DNA of 64,000 nt, taken from contig CAJTDB010000003.1 of assembly GCA_910574965.1 (NCBI GenBank), forward strand, positions 62,001 through 126,000, written 5' to 3'. Positions 25,836 to 34,561 of the stretch are shown piece by piece (position 1 is the stretch's first letter; every line of letters begins with the position of its first letter). The notes beneath the pieces are model-generated. The model worked only from the letters and a program-made list of their open reading frames with translations. It did no database searches and was not told the origin of the DNA. This stretch comes from Lachnospiraceae bacterium. GTDB taxonomy: Bacteria > Bacillota > Clostridia > Lachnospirales > Lachnospiraceae. The translations under genes and the position numbers were made by a program.

Positions 25836-26600
25836 CTACACTCTCACATTTTCCAGGATATCTTTGATATTTTCTATCTGTGTATTCACACTCACGTCTA
25901 CGATCTCTTCCGGCATCTCAATGATACAGTTGCCGGTGTCTTCCTTATCCATGACAATAAACTTGATATTGTCCGACAGATGGGACAGTTCATCAATAAC
26001 GTCCGCATCCGCTTCCATCATCATATCGTAGTCGCTCTTATCTATGTAGATCTTGACCCATGCGGTCTTCTTCAGCTTTTCTGTGGCGGAAATAATCATC
26101 TGCCGGATCACTTCCCCGCTGGATCGCAGGCTGATCTGAATCACTTTCTCGCCGATGGCAATGGCACAGTCTTTCAGCTCATCCAGATAGTTGCGCAGGC
26201 ACCTTTCCTTCGCTGTCTCTACAGACTGAAGGGCCTTCTTCACATCTTCCCGGAACGCTTCTAACTGCTTCTCATACTCCATCCGGCACTCGCCTTCTGC
26301 GCGCCTTCTGCTTTCCTCATATCCGGTGCTGTAGCCGGCCCGATAGCCCGCCTCTCTGGCAGTCTCATACTCTTCGTCTGCCTTTTTTCTGCTTTCCATA
26401 AGCAGCCGGTCCGCTTCCCTGCGGGCAGTCTCCAGCATCTGGCGAAGTTCCTCTTCTACTTCCGCTCTTCGAAGGGCTTCCGCCTCTTCTTCCGGATTTA
26501 CCGGTTCTTCCTCCAAAGTCTGGTCCGAAGCCTCACCTTCCAGAAAAGGCGTTCCATCCGGATTTACCTTTGGAAACACAGCTTTCTCCGGTTTCATCAC
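25836..26600 (-). CDS. fliH: FliH, regulator of the flagellar export ATPase
   Basis: About 254 residues: a Glu/Arg-rich coiled coil (40-110) then a FliH/V-ATPase-E-like C-terminal domain (VIQISLRSSGEVIRQMI ... KIYIDKSDYDMMM). The called start is GTG 26600 (or ATG 26597) with GGAG 7 bases before the GTG. The same frame stays open upstream to the end of fliG and encodes SNRVIKQTGLSGSG, which looks like a FliH N-terminus, but there is no ATG, GTG or TTG there (see findings). Confidence 0.88.
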   Translation of the reverse strand: MMKPEKAVFPKVNPDGTPFLEGEASDQTLEEEPVNPEEEAEALRRAEVEEELRQMLETARREADRLLMESRKKADEEYETAREAGYRAGYSTGYEESRRRAEGECRMEYEKQLEAFREDVKKALQSVETAKERCLRNYLDELKDCAIAIGEKVIQISLRSSGEVIRQMIISATEKLKKTAWVKIYIDKSDYDMMMEADADVIDELSHLSDNIKFIVMDKEDTGNCIIEMPEEIVDVSVNTQIENIKDILENVRV

Positions 26601-26685
26601 CAGTCTGCTCCGAGTCTCTTCTATAGGCGGCTCATAGGGAGCGACTACGCCGCTCCCTGACAGACCAGTCTGCTTGATGACCCGA

Positions 26686-27741
26686 TTAGAGAATGATGTC
26701 GTCGTCTTCTCCTCCCTTCTTGATGATCACCTCGCCCTGCTCTTCCAGTTTCCGGATGATGTTTACGATGCGCTGCTGCGCTTCCTCTACATCTTTCAGC
26801 CGGACATTCGAAGTGATCTCCAAGTCGCCGCGGACGGAATCCGCCATACGCTTGGACATATTGTTGAAGAAGGTAGCCTTCATATCCTCGGAAGCATTCT
26901 TCAGAGCGAACACCACATCTTTGGTATCGCAGTCTCTGACAAAACGCTGTACCGAGCGGTCGTCCATATCCAGGATGTTTTCGAATACGAACATCTTGTC
27001 CCGGATATCCTGCGCCAGATCCGGATTGCTTTTTCCAAGCTGATCGAAAATCTTGCGCTCTGTACTACGATCAATATTATTCATCATATCGGCCACAAAG
27101 TCAATACCACCAAGGCTCATATTGTCCTCACTGGTAATAATTGTTGCGAATTTACGCTTCATCTCCTCTTCGACGATGGCAATGGCCTCCGGAGATACCC
27201 GGTCCATGTGCGCCATGCCTTCCACCACGGAGATCCGCTTTTCATCTGTAAGCTGCTCCAGAATCTGAGCTGCCTGCTGAGGCTCCATATATGCCATAAT
27301 CAGCGCAATCACCTGGGGCCTCTCGTTCTGCAGGATTGACAGAAGCGCTTTGGGATCTCCTTTCATAAAGAAGTTAAAGGGCTTGGACTGGAGCGTCTTG
27401 GATACTTTCTCCAGAAGGTTCCTGGCCGTAGACTCGCCAAAGGCTTTCTCCAGAACGTTTCTTGCATAATCCAGACCGCCGTCTGTCATCATCTTATGAG
27501 TAAGACAGAGTTTATAGAACTCATCCAAAGTGGCCTCTACCTGGCTATTGGTTGTCTTTCCCAGCTTTGCCACTTCATATGTAAGGTCCTCGATGTCCTC
27601 TTCGTTTAAATATTTATAAATCTGAGATGCCCGGTCGGCTCCCAGTGATACAACAACCAGCGCCGCCTTACTGCCCATGTCAGTGAGGACGTCTTCACTA
27701 TTTGGGCTGTTTTCGATTATTGGCATTCCTGTTTCTGCCAT
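26686..27741 (-). CDS. fliG: FliG, flagellar motor switch protein
   Basis: About 351 residues with the FliG N-terminal, middle (EHPQ-like LQNERPQVIALIMAYMEPQQ) and C-terminal torque-generating domains (RDCDTKDVVFALKNASEDMK, MSKRMADSVRGDLE). GGAGGA lies 7 bases before the ATG at 27741, and the gene begins inside the last 44 bases of fliF. It couples the stator to the rotor. Confidence 0.96.
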   Translation of the reverse strand: MAETGMPIIENSPNSEDVLTDMGSKAALVVVSLGADRASQIYKYLNEEDIEDLTYEVAKLGKTTNSQVEATLDEFYKLCLTHKMMTDGGLDYARNVLEKAFGESTARNLLEKVSKTLQSKPFNFFMKGDPKALLSILQNERPQVIALIMAYMEPQQAAQILEQLTDEKRISVVEGMAHMDRVSPEAIAIVEEEMKRKFATIITSEDNMSLGGIDFVADMMNNIDRSTERKIFDQLGKSNPDLAQDIRDKMFVFENILDMDDRSVQRFVRDCDTKDVVFALKNASEDMKATFFNNMSKRMADSVRGDLEITSNVRLKDVEEAQQRIVNIIRKLEEQGEVIIKKGGEDDDIIL

Positions 27742-29422
27742 CGGTATCCTCCTCTCCCCTGAGCCAGCTCTGTACCAGTTTCGCCGCAATCTGCGGGTTC
27801 TGGTCCACGAATTCTGCAATGTTCTGTTTCAGGCGCATACTTCTTTGCATACGCAGGTTCAGAATCTCCTCACTGGAACTCAGATCATCGTCTTCATCCA
27901 GACGAAGCTCTCCACCGGATACTTCTGCGGTTTCCTCCAGCCCAAGATCGCTTGCGGTAAGCTGATCGCCTTCTGTCTCTTCCTCTTCTTCTGCTTTCTT
28001 CTTACGTCCTCTGCGCAGAAGCAGGATCAGTAAGAGCAGAAGCAGCAGCACAAGTCCGGCTATGATCGCAATCAGAATCGGCAGCGGTATCACGGCTGTA
28101 ATGCCGCCTAACACACCCTCCGGAGGTGTGACAACCGGCTCCTGAGATGCCATACCCGGATCGCGGATAATCGTTATCCGGTCATCGGCTTCTTCCACCG
28201 GAATACCGGCCGAATTCGCCACCAGGCGATACAGATCTGCCTGTGCCACACTTGTATTATCCGTCAGGATAATCACACCAATGGAGGCATTCTCAAGGAT
28301 ACCGGGATCCACCTGCCTCTGCTCCTTCAGCTCATTATACAGCCAAGTCCTGGAAGCACTTTCATTGGAATAGCCTTCTGTGCCTTCTCCGGTCCCGTCA
28401 TCATTCACATATCTCGGCTCATCCGCATCTGCCTCTGTGCCGACCACTCCGCCGGCTTCCTGCGTAACGGACTGAGAACTTTCATTAGTCAAGTCCTCCG
28501 TCTGCAAAAGACCGGTCTTATCCTCTTCGTCGATCTTTTCCGGAACAGTATAGCGGGTGCTCTCCTGAATCAGCTTCTCCATATTCATGGTGCCTTTAAC
28601 CGATACCGCCACGCTGCCGGGGCCGTAAAGCTTCTCCAGAACATTTCTCACATTCGCCGCAATACTGTTCTCTAACATAGTCGTAAGGGTCAGCATATCC
28701 GTACTGGCGGCAGTGCTGCCCCCTTCGGTACCGGCCACTTCCATCATGGTTTCTCCGTCCAGCACGACAACTTCCGAAAAGTTCATGCCGCGTACGGAAT
28801 GAGAGATCAGGTTCTTCACAGCCTGAGCTTTCTCTTCTGTCAGTTTGCTACCGTTCATCATGGTAATCACAACAGACGCAGAAGCTCCTTCGCCTGCATT
28901 ATCCTCCAGAACATACCGACGTTCCGATGCCTGCGCAATATTCACCCGCGCTTCCCGCACTCCTTCAAAAGAACGGATCGTAGCGCCGAGCCTGTCCTGC
29001 AGCTCATACAGCGTGATCTGCTTTTTATCAGACTCTGTAGTCATCAGACCTGTATTATCCAGATACATCCCATATGCAAAACCGTTCTTGGGATATCCCT
29101 GTTCCAGGAGCTTCACCCTGGCGGACTCTTCGATGGCTTCCGGAACCCGGATCGTCCCGTCCGAGGCATTATACCGGTAGTCAATCCCCTCTGTCTGAAG
29201 AAGGCTTCCAATTTGCTGCGCCTCCTCCTGGTTCAGCCCCGTAAACAGTACATTGTAGTCCGTCTTTCTTCCAAGTCCCAGTGCAAGAATCGCGATCAGA
29301 ACGATCACGCCTGTCCCTGCTACGATTCCAAGGATAATATTCCGGGTTTTCTTGGACATATTTTTCCAGTTCTCTTTCAGGTTTTGCCAGCTTTCTTTCA
29401 TATTCTGCACAATTTCATCCAA
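27698..29422 (-). CDS. fliF: FliF, flagellar MS-ring protein
   Basis: About 575 residues: N-terminal helix (IILGIVAGTGVIVLIAILAL), ring-building motifs (YNVLFTGLNQEEAQQIGSLL, RVNIAQASERRYV), second helix near residue 430, and a C-terminal FliG-binding tail (IAAKLVQSWLRGEED). The start is uncertain: TTG 29422 has AAAGG 7 bases upstream and gives the usual N-terminus; a GTG at 29455 and an ATG at codon 19 are alternatives. The end overlaps fliG by 44 bases. Confidence 0.95.
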   Translation of the reverse strand: MDEIVQNMKESWQNLKENWKNMSKKTRNIILGIVAGTGVIVLIAILALGLGRKTDYNVLFTGLNQEEAQQIGSLLQTEGIDYRYNASDGTIRVPEAIEESARVKLLEQGYPKNGFAYGMYLDNTGLMTTESDKKQITLYELQDRLGATIRSFEGVREARVNIAQASERRYVLEDNAGEGASASVVITMMNGSKLTEEKAQAVKNLISHSVRGMNFSEVVVLDGETMMEVAGTEGGSTAASTDMLTLTTMLENSIAANVRNVLEKLYGPGSVAVSVKGTMNMEKLIQESTRYTVPEKIDEEDKTGLLQTEDLTNESSQSVTQEAGGVVGTEADADEPRYVNDDGTGEGTEGYSNESASRTWLYNELKEQRQVDPGILENASIGVIILTDNTSVAQADLYRLVANSAGIPVEEADDRITIIRDPGMASQEPVVTPPEGVLGGITAVIPLPILIAIIAGLVLLLLLLLILLLRRGRKKKAEEEEETEGDQLTASDLGLEETAEVSGGELRLDEDDDLSSSEEILNLRMQRSMRLKQNIAEFVDQNPQIAAKLVQSWLRGEEDTDGRNRNANNRKQPK

Positions 29423-29525
29423 CCTTCTGCCTTTAATTAGAAGCGGCAGGAACACACCTTCCTGATGTACCCCGACGCGACGAAACGATGAAAAGCATAT
29501 TCTGCGCGCTTTCCATCGTTATCCA

Positions 29526-29861
29526 TCAAATATTGATCTTGATCAGATCGTTGTATGCTTCCAGCGTCTTGTTCCGAAGCGTGAGCAGTACATCTAATGT
29601 AAACTCCGCCTTCGTCTCTGCGATCGGAAGGGAATGTGCATCATCCAGTTGCCCGGTCATGAGCAGGTATTGTTTCTCCTCCACATCTGCCTGAGTCTCC
29701 TTTACCTGATTGATAGCCGTTTTAAAAACATCAGAGAAAAGCGCCACCTGACTGTTTTGCTGCTTTTTATCCTCCTGGACGCCCATATCTCTCATATTTC
29801 CGATGCTGCCTATATTTCCCCATCTGGTCATAGGGGTGATGAATGCCGTCTCCATCTCCAT
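29526..29861 (-). CDS. fliE: FliE, MS-ring/rod junction protein
   Basis: 111 residues with the FliE C-terminal pattern PIAETKAEFTLDVLLTLRNK followed by LEAYNDLIKINI. It joins the MS-ring to the rod. It follows flgB after 144 bases, where flgC would normally be. AGGAGAAGG precedes the ATG. Confidence 0.93.
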   Translation of the reverse strand: MEMETAFITPMTRWGNIGSIGNMRDMGVQEDKKQQNSQVALFSDVFKTAINQVKETQADVEEKQYLLMTGQLDDAHSLPIAETKAEFTLDVLLTLRNKTLEAYNDLIKINI

Positions 29862-29967
29862 GCGAACCTTCTCCTTTTCCTCTGTCTTATATACTATGCA
29901 TATGCTGTTTTCTGTGAATATATCGGATGCTTTCTTACTTTAACGTGACGCATCCCTCTCCACAGCA

Positions 29968-30003
29968 CAAAAAAGCCCCTGTCAAGTCTTCCTCACAGGA
30001 AAC
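29968..30003 (-). terminator. Terminator-like hairpin between flgB and fliE
   Basis: Just past the flgB stop, on the minus strand, CCTGT and ACAGG pair around an 11-base loop and are followed by GGCTTTTTT. The stem is short (5-6 pairs), so it may only attenuate; if it works, flgB would be over-expressed relative to the rest of the flagellar run. Confidence 0.45.
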
Positions 30004-30005
30004 CT

Positions 30006-30398
30006 TTAAAATGTACGTGCTGCATTTTTCAGGCGTGTAAAATCATTATTGATCGAGTTCAACACATATTGATACTCATAAGCAGTCCTGACCAAGTCAA
30101 TCTGTTCCTGATCCACATCTACGTTGTTCCCGTCCAGACGTGTACTCTCTGAACGAGTGGTATGTAAATTCATTCCGGATGCATCAATCGCATCTGCTAC
30201 TGCTTGTCTCGGTCTGCCGAATGATGCGCTGGCATCGGAAAGCCGCTTCTGCATCTCTGCCTCAAAAGTCACATATTGAGATTTAAATCCCGGCGTATCA
30301 TCGTTGGCAATATTGTTCAGTGTTACTTCCTGCCTGGCCCAAAGATAATCGAGCACTTTTTCACTCAAAGAAACACCGTTTCCATATATACCTGACAT
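30006..30398 (-). CDS. flgB: FlgB, flagellar proximal rod protein
   Basis: About 130 residues with the FlgB pattern LNNIANDDTPGFKSQYVTFE and the C-terminal NVDVDQEQIDLVRTAYEYQY. It is the first gene of the flagellar run. AGGAGGGA lies 7 bases before the ATG at 30398; the frame continues upstream without a good site. Its usual partner flgC is at 16592. Confidence 0.94.
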   Translation of the reverse strand: MSGIYGNGVSLSEKVLDYLWARQEVTLNNIANDDTPGFKSQYVTFEAEMQKRLSDASASFGRPRQAVADAIDASGMNLHTTRSESTRLDGNNVDVDQEQIDLVRTAYEYQYVLNSINNDFTRLKNAARTF

Positions 30399-30490
30399 GT
30401 CTGTCCCTCCTGACTCCTCATCTTTTTCTTCATTATATTCGGATACCTGAGCTGATAGTTCCAATTTATCAAATTTTCTAATCGACTATA

Positions 30491-30519
30491 ATCATACCAT
30501 TATGACAGCAGAAAAGCAA
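30491..30519 (-). promoter_or_regulatory. Sigma-A-like promoter of the flagellar run
   Basis: TTGCTT (30514-30519) and TATGAT (30491-30496) are 17 bases apart on the minus strand, about 93 bases upstream of the flgB start. This fits the housekeeping sigma factor opening the early flagellar genes; no sigma-28 -10 was seen here. Confidence 0.6.
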
Positions 30520-30654
30520 GAAAAGACACTAAAAAATTATGTTTTTTTTGTGATTTTTACATTTTCCTGACGGCATTCATTTACAAACCTGTCAGAACAT
30601 CCCAGTTTATTCACATACTCTTCCTCTATTGTCAGAATCTGCGGATACATCCTG

Positions 30655-30722
30655 CAGACTCCATGAAAAAACCGCCGCAAAACGCAGTCCCGGCTCGGAG
30701 ATAATCATACTGCATAAATACC
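30655..30722 (-). terminator. Likely terminator region after the CZB-like chemoreceptor gene
   Basis: GTCCCGGCTCG (30687-30697) and its near complement CGAGGCCGGGAC (30725 side) form a GC-rich stem with one bulge and a loop of about 27 bases. On the minus strand it is followed by a short Gly-rich GCGGCGG and TTTTTT at about 30664-30669. It separates the receptor gene from the flgB promoter. The remainder of 30399-30782 shows no gene. Confidence 0.45.
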
Positions 30723-30782
30723 CACGAGGCCGGGACCGCCTATGCAGCGGCCCTATCCGTTGATGTCGGTTCTAATTGTTTT

Positions 30783-32432
30783 TTACTTTAACCGGAAGCT
30801 TCCGATCAGCCGTTTCAGAAGCTGTGCCTGGCTTGCAAGCTCCTCGCTTGCAGCCGCACTTTCTTCCGAAGTCGCAGAGTTCGACTGGACAACGGTAGAA
30901 ATCTGAGAAATACCGTCACGAATGGTATTGATCGCCACTTCCTGTGCCTTGGAAGCTTCTGATATCTTCCGGATGTCATCCGTCACATTCTTTGCTCCCT
31001 CCACAACAGAATTGAGAGATTCCTGTGTCTTTCCGGTCAGTGTTGATCCATTTTCCACCACCCGGAGAGTCTTCTCAATCAGTTCCGTCGTGTCTTTCGC
31101 TGCATCCGCACTCTTTGCTGCCAGATTACGCACTTCATCCGCAACAACTGCAAATCCCTTGCCTGCGCTTCCCGCTCTCGCAGCCTCTACTGCCGCGTTC
31201 AGAGCCAGAATATTGGTCTGGAATGCAATATCTTCAATGGTTTTGATGATCTTGCTGATCTCGCTGGAGCATTCGTTAATCTGGTTCATAGCGTCTGCCA
31301 TCTCTGACATCTGCTCATTGCAGACCGTAATGCTCTCGCCTACCACTTCCGCCTCTTTATTGGTATTGCCTGCTGTATCCGCATTGTTGTTGATCTGTTC
31401 TGTAATGCGCTCTACCATCTGAAGCAGGTTATCTACCTCGGAAGCCTGCTCTGTTGCTCCCTGGGCCAGACTCTGGGCTCCAATAGCCACCTGGTTTGCC
31501 CCGGAATCCACCTGGTTTGCAGAGGAATGAATCTGAGACAGCGTCTGGTTAAGCTGTTCGCTGATCGTATGAATCGCTGTCTGAATCTGCACAAAATCAC
31601 CAATATAAGCAATCTTGCTCTCTTTTCCAAGATCTCCGCCTGCAATACCATCCAATACCTCTGTAATATCCGTAATATAAAGTCTCAGATTCTTCACGGA
31701 AGTATTCAAAGAGCTTGCAAGCTGGCCAAGTTCATCCTGGCTCCTCACTGCGATCTCAAAATCCAGCTTTCCTTCTGCCAGTTCATGGCTGGATTCTGTG
31801 ATCTCTCGGATAGGAACAAGAATCCGCTTGATAACAAGCAGCACCAGAAGTGCATTCATAACAAGAATCAGGAGCAGAATCACAACACTCACAATCTCGG
31901 TTACGTTAATGGATTGATGGAGGCTGCTCTGGCTGCCGGAAACCTGCTCGTCTGTAATAGCCGCCACTTCATCCAGAATCTTCACCAGTTCATCCACATT
32001 AGTCTTGACCACATTCAGGTACATATCTTTTGCCTGCTCCGGATCGGTCGCATTCAGATCAAGAACGGTCTGTGCAGACTCATGAATTGCCTGATGGATC
32101 GGTTTCATTTCTTCGATCAGTTTCAGAATCCGGCTGTCCACTCCCGACAGATCCGAACTGTAAAACCAGTTTCCAAGCACGCAAGTCTTGTAATCTTTGC
32201 TTCCTGTAAACTCTGTCCCCATAGAAACAGCCGAACACAAGTTCTCTACCCATCCATAATGTGCTTTCTGTGCCGTCAATACCAGTGTATGAATTTCCAC
32301 TGCCTGATCTACATCCCTTGTGTACGATCTGCTGGCATTCATGCTGGTGATTGTTACAAAACCACTGATGATCACTGCAAGAAATACCAGGGCTACACGT
32401 ATCAAAACATCCTGCTTAATTGTACGCTTCAT
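30783..32432 (-). CDS. Methyl-accepting chemotaxis protein with CZB-like motif set in the outer region
   Basis: 549 residues: helix 1 (about 9-30), a roughly 150-residue outer region, helix 2 (about 180-203), HAMP, and a cytoplasmic signalling domain with the hairpin tip [23 protein letters not shown]. The outer region has a complete CZB-like pattern: H58-x-x-W61, C84-x-x-G-x-W89 and H113-x-x-x-H117. In CZB chemoreceptors these three His and one Cys bind zinc, but that domain is normally cytoplasmic and C-terminal. It may sense zinc or an oxidant such as hypochlorous acid. It follows another receptor by 58 bases. Confidence 0.9.
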   Translation of the reverse strand: MKRTIKQDVLIRVALVFLAVIISGFVTITSMNASRSYTRDVDQAVEIHTLVLTAQKAHYGWVENLCSAVSMGTEFTGSKDYKTCVLGNWFYSSDLSGVDSRILKLIEEMKPIHQAIHESAQTVLDLNATDPEQAKDMYLNVVKTNVDELVKILDEVAAITDEQVSGSQSSLHQSINVTEIVSVVILLLILVMNALLVLLVIKRILVPIREITESSHELAEGKLDFEIAVRSQDELGQLASSLNTSVKNLRLYITDITEVLDGIAGGDLGKESKIAYIGDFVQIQTAIHTISEQLNQTLSQIHSSANQVDSGANQVAIGAQSLAQGATEQASEVDNLLQMVERITEQINNNADTAGNTNKEAEVVGESITVCNEQMSEMADAMNQINECSSEISKIIKTIEDIAFQTNILALNAAVEAARAGSAGKGFAVVADEVRNLAAKSADAAKDTTELIEKTLRVVENGSTLTGKTQESLNSVVEGAKNVTDDIRKISEASKAQEVAINTIRDGISQISTVVQSNSATSEESAAASEELASQAQLLKRLIGSFRLK

Positions 32433-32490
32433 GTTCTCTCCTTATGCCCCCTGCATACTTCCGTATGGAGGGACTACTCCTTTATTTTTT

Positions 32491-34275
32491 TCAATACTTA
32501 TCGTTGCCGCCGTAGGAGACGCTCATATCCATGCTGTAATCCGGTTCATAGGAAGGTGTGCTGCTTACTGTCGGTATAGAAACTCCCGTATCTCCTTCCA
32601 GTCTGAATTTTCTCACCAGCTCGCTTAAGATCTGAGCCTGTCCGGACAGTTCCTCGCTTGCTGCTGCACTTTCTTCTGCGGTTGCTGAGTTCGTTTGTAC
32701 CACGCTGGAAATCTGGTCAATGCCGACGGTAATCTGAGAGATGGACTCTGCCTGCTCGGTAGCTGCTTTTGCAACTTCATCCATCATGCTCCGTGCTTCC
32801 TGAATATCGCTGATTACCACTTCCAGAGACTGTGCCGTCTCATCCGCGATATGCTTTCCGTTCTCCACAGCCTGAAGAGAATTTTCAATCAGTGCCGCCG
32901 TGTTCTTGGAAGCTTCTGCAGACTTGCTGGCCAGATTACGCACTTCATCGGCAACCACTGCAAAGCCTTTTCCTGCCGCTCCTGCTCTTGCTGCTTCTAC
33001 TGCTGCATTCAGTGCAAGAATATTGGTCTGGAATGCGATATCCTCAATGGTTTTGATAATCTTGCCAATCTCACCGGAGGAAGAGTTGATATCCGCCATA
33101 GCCTGAAGCATATCCTGCATCCGATCGTTGCTCTCGCCTGCCTTCTGGCCTACCTGCATGGATTTGCTGCTTGCTTCCTGTGCATGATGTGCTGTCTGAT
33201 TGATATTGTTCGATATCTCATTAATGGAAGCTGCCAGTTCTTCCACGGAAGAAGCCTGCTCTGTTGCCCCCTGAGAAAGCGCCTGGGCACCGGAGGAAAC
33301 CTGATCAGAACCAGAGGAAACCTGAGTCGCCGAGCGGTTCAGTGTGGCAAGTGTCTCATTAAAGGTATCTTTAATCTTCTTCATGGAATGGAAGATCTTC
33401 TCATAATCGCCCACATATGAAGAAGCCGACTGGGAGTGGACGGTAAAATCACCGTCTGCCATAGCTCCGAGAACTCTCTCAATGTCACTTACAATGGAGC
33501 TGACCGCTGTCGTTACTTTACGCATACTGTCTGCCATGGAACCAAATTCGTCATTTGCTGAGTAATCCACATCTACGGAAAGATTTCCTTTGACCATTTC
33601 CTTCATAGATGCCTCAATAACCCGAACCGGAACGGTAATGCTGACGCTCAAACGAAGCGCAAGCACGATTGTAATTACAAAAGCGGCTGCTGCAATCACG
33701 ATACCTGCTGCCAAAAGTCCATTCAGCAGCATCATCTGCTCTTCAAAATTCTTCTGACAATTACTTCCGATCTCTGTATAAGCTTGGTTTAAAATTGCTG
33801 TATACTCTTCTACTACCGGTATGTATTCATTATGAATAATCTCTCTGGCTGCTGCATTTCCCTCATCCGTGCTAAGCGCTGCCTGTTCCATCACCCGCTC
33901 CCGGACCTTTCCATTGTTCGTCATCAATGTTTCAAACTGTTTGAGCAGCGTGGTATCTCCGGAATATTCACTGCACAGCCGGTCAACGCTTGCCCGAATG
34001 TCTGCTATGTTCTGATCAATAAGCTGTGACCGGGTCGTATAATCCTGCGGTTCTGTGCTCTCTACAATAAGAAGCATTTCTTTCAGCGCTTCCTGCAGTT
34101 TCACTTTAATATCCTGCACCGTACTCACTGCATCAAAGTCTTCTTCATAGAAGTTCTCATAGCCTGCCTTTGAGATAGCAATGCCTGAGCAGGTGGCAAT
34201 TACCGATACAAGAAAAAGCACCAGTATTAGTCCAAATGCCACCATAAATTTTGATCTGATTTTTAGGTTTTTCAT
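32491..34275 (-). CDS. Methyl-accepting chemotaxis protein (4HB-type sensor)
   Basis: 594 residues: helix 1 (about 11-32), an alpha-helical outer domain of the four-helix-bundle type (33-185), helix 2 (about 188-210), HAMP, and a long signalling domain with [23 protein letters not shown] and [18 protein letters not shown]. The last 40 residues form a Ser/Tyr-rich tail ending SYGGNDKY, possibly a flexible tether for adaptation enzymes. Ligand unknown. It is transcribed away from cheA; the intergenic region 34276-34561 is AT-rich. Confidence 0.93.
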   Translation of the reverse strand: MKNLKIRSKFMVAFGLILVLFLVSVIATCSGIAISKAGYENFYEEDFDAVSTVQDIKVKLQEALKEMLLIVESTEPQDYTTRSQLIDQNIADIRASVDRLCSEYSGDTTLLKQFETLMTNNGKVRERVMEQAALSTDEGNAAAREIIHNEYIPVVEEYTAILNQAYTEIGSNCQKNFEEQMMLLNGLLAAGIVIAAAAFVITIVLALRLSVSITVPVRVIEASMKEMVKGNLSVDVDYSANDEFGSMADSMRKVTTAVSSIVSDIERVLGAMADGDFTVHSQSASSYVGDYEKIFHSMKKIKDTFNETLATLNRSATQVSSGSDQVSSGAQALSQGATEQASSVEELAASINEISNNINQTAHHAQEASSKSMQVGQKAGESNDRMQDMLQAMADINSSSGEIGKIIKTIEDIAFQTNILALNAAVEAARAGAAGKGFAVVADEVRNLASKSAEASKNTAALIENSLQAVENGKHIADETAQSLEVVISDIQEARSMMDEVAKAATEQAESISQITVGIDQISSVVQTNSATAEESAAASEELSGQAQILSELVRKFRLEGDTGVSIPTVSSTPSYEPDYSMDMSVSYGGNDKY

Positions 34276-34442
34276 CGCAACCCCTCCTTGTCAAACGTTT
34301 CGGTACCGCTTCACCATTCGGAGAAGCCGCCGCTATCTTTTAATATTTCGACGCGTTTTATTCTTTTATAACACATCTTAAGTAATTTTTTTTAAATTTT
34401 TTATAAAAAAAGAGACAAATCGCTTATCCTTCCTCTATTTTC

Positions 34443-34450
34443 GCCGATAA
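34443..34450 (+). promoter_or_regulatory. Candidate sigma-28 -10 element (GCCGATAA) upstream of cheA
   Basis: GCCGATAA matches the sigma-28 (FliA/SigD) -10 closely and lies 112 bases before the cheA start, on the same strand. The -35 TAAA is not well kept at the 15-base spacing (TTAT is present), so this is a candidate only. It would put cheAWRB under the FliA encoded at 8878. Confidence 0.4.
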
Positions 34451-34561
34451 ATATTCTAGTATGCCATAGTCTGCCATACGTTTCTCAGAGCAGGCTCTTT
34501 GTTTTATGCATTCTATGCAGCGTAGGCTAAAACTATAATCAAAAGACAGGTGGTGTTTATA

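Noticed and set aside
24846-26264. Long plus-strand open frame (472 codons) over fliI and fliH
   Set aside because: It is antisense to two well-supported genes, has His/Arg-rich random-looking composition, no ribosome site, and no family resemblance.
30399-30782. c-di-GMP riboswitch upstream of flgB
   Set aside because: The conserved GEMM core is absent; only a GC-rich stem, a T-run and a sigma-A-like promoter are seen.
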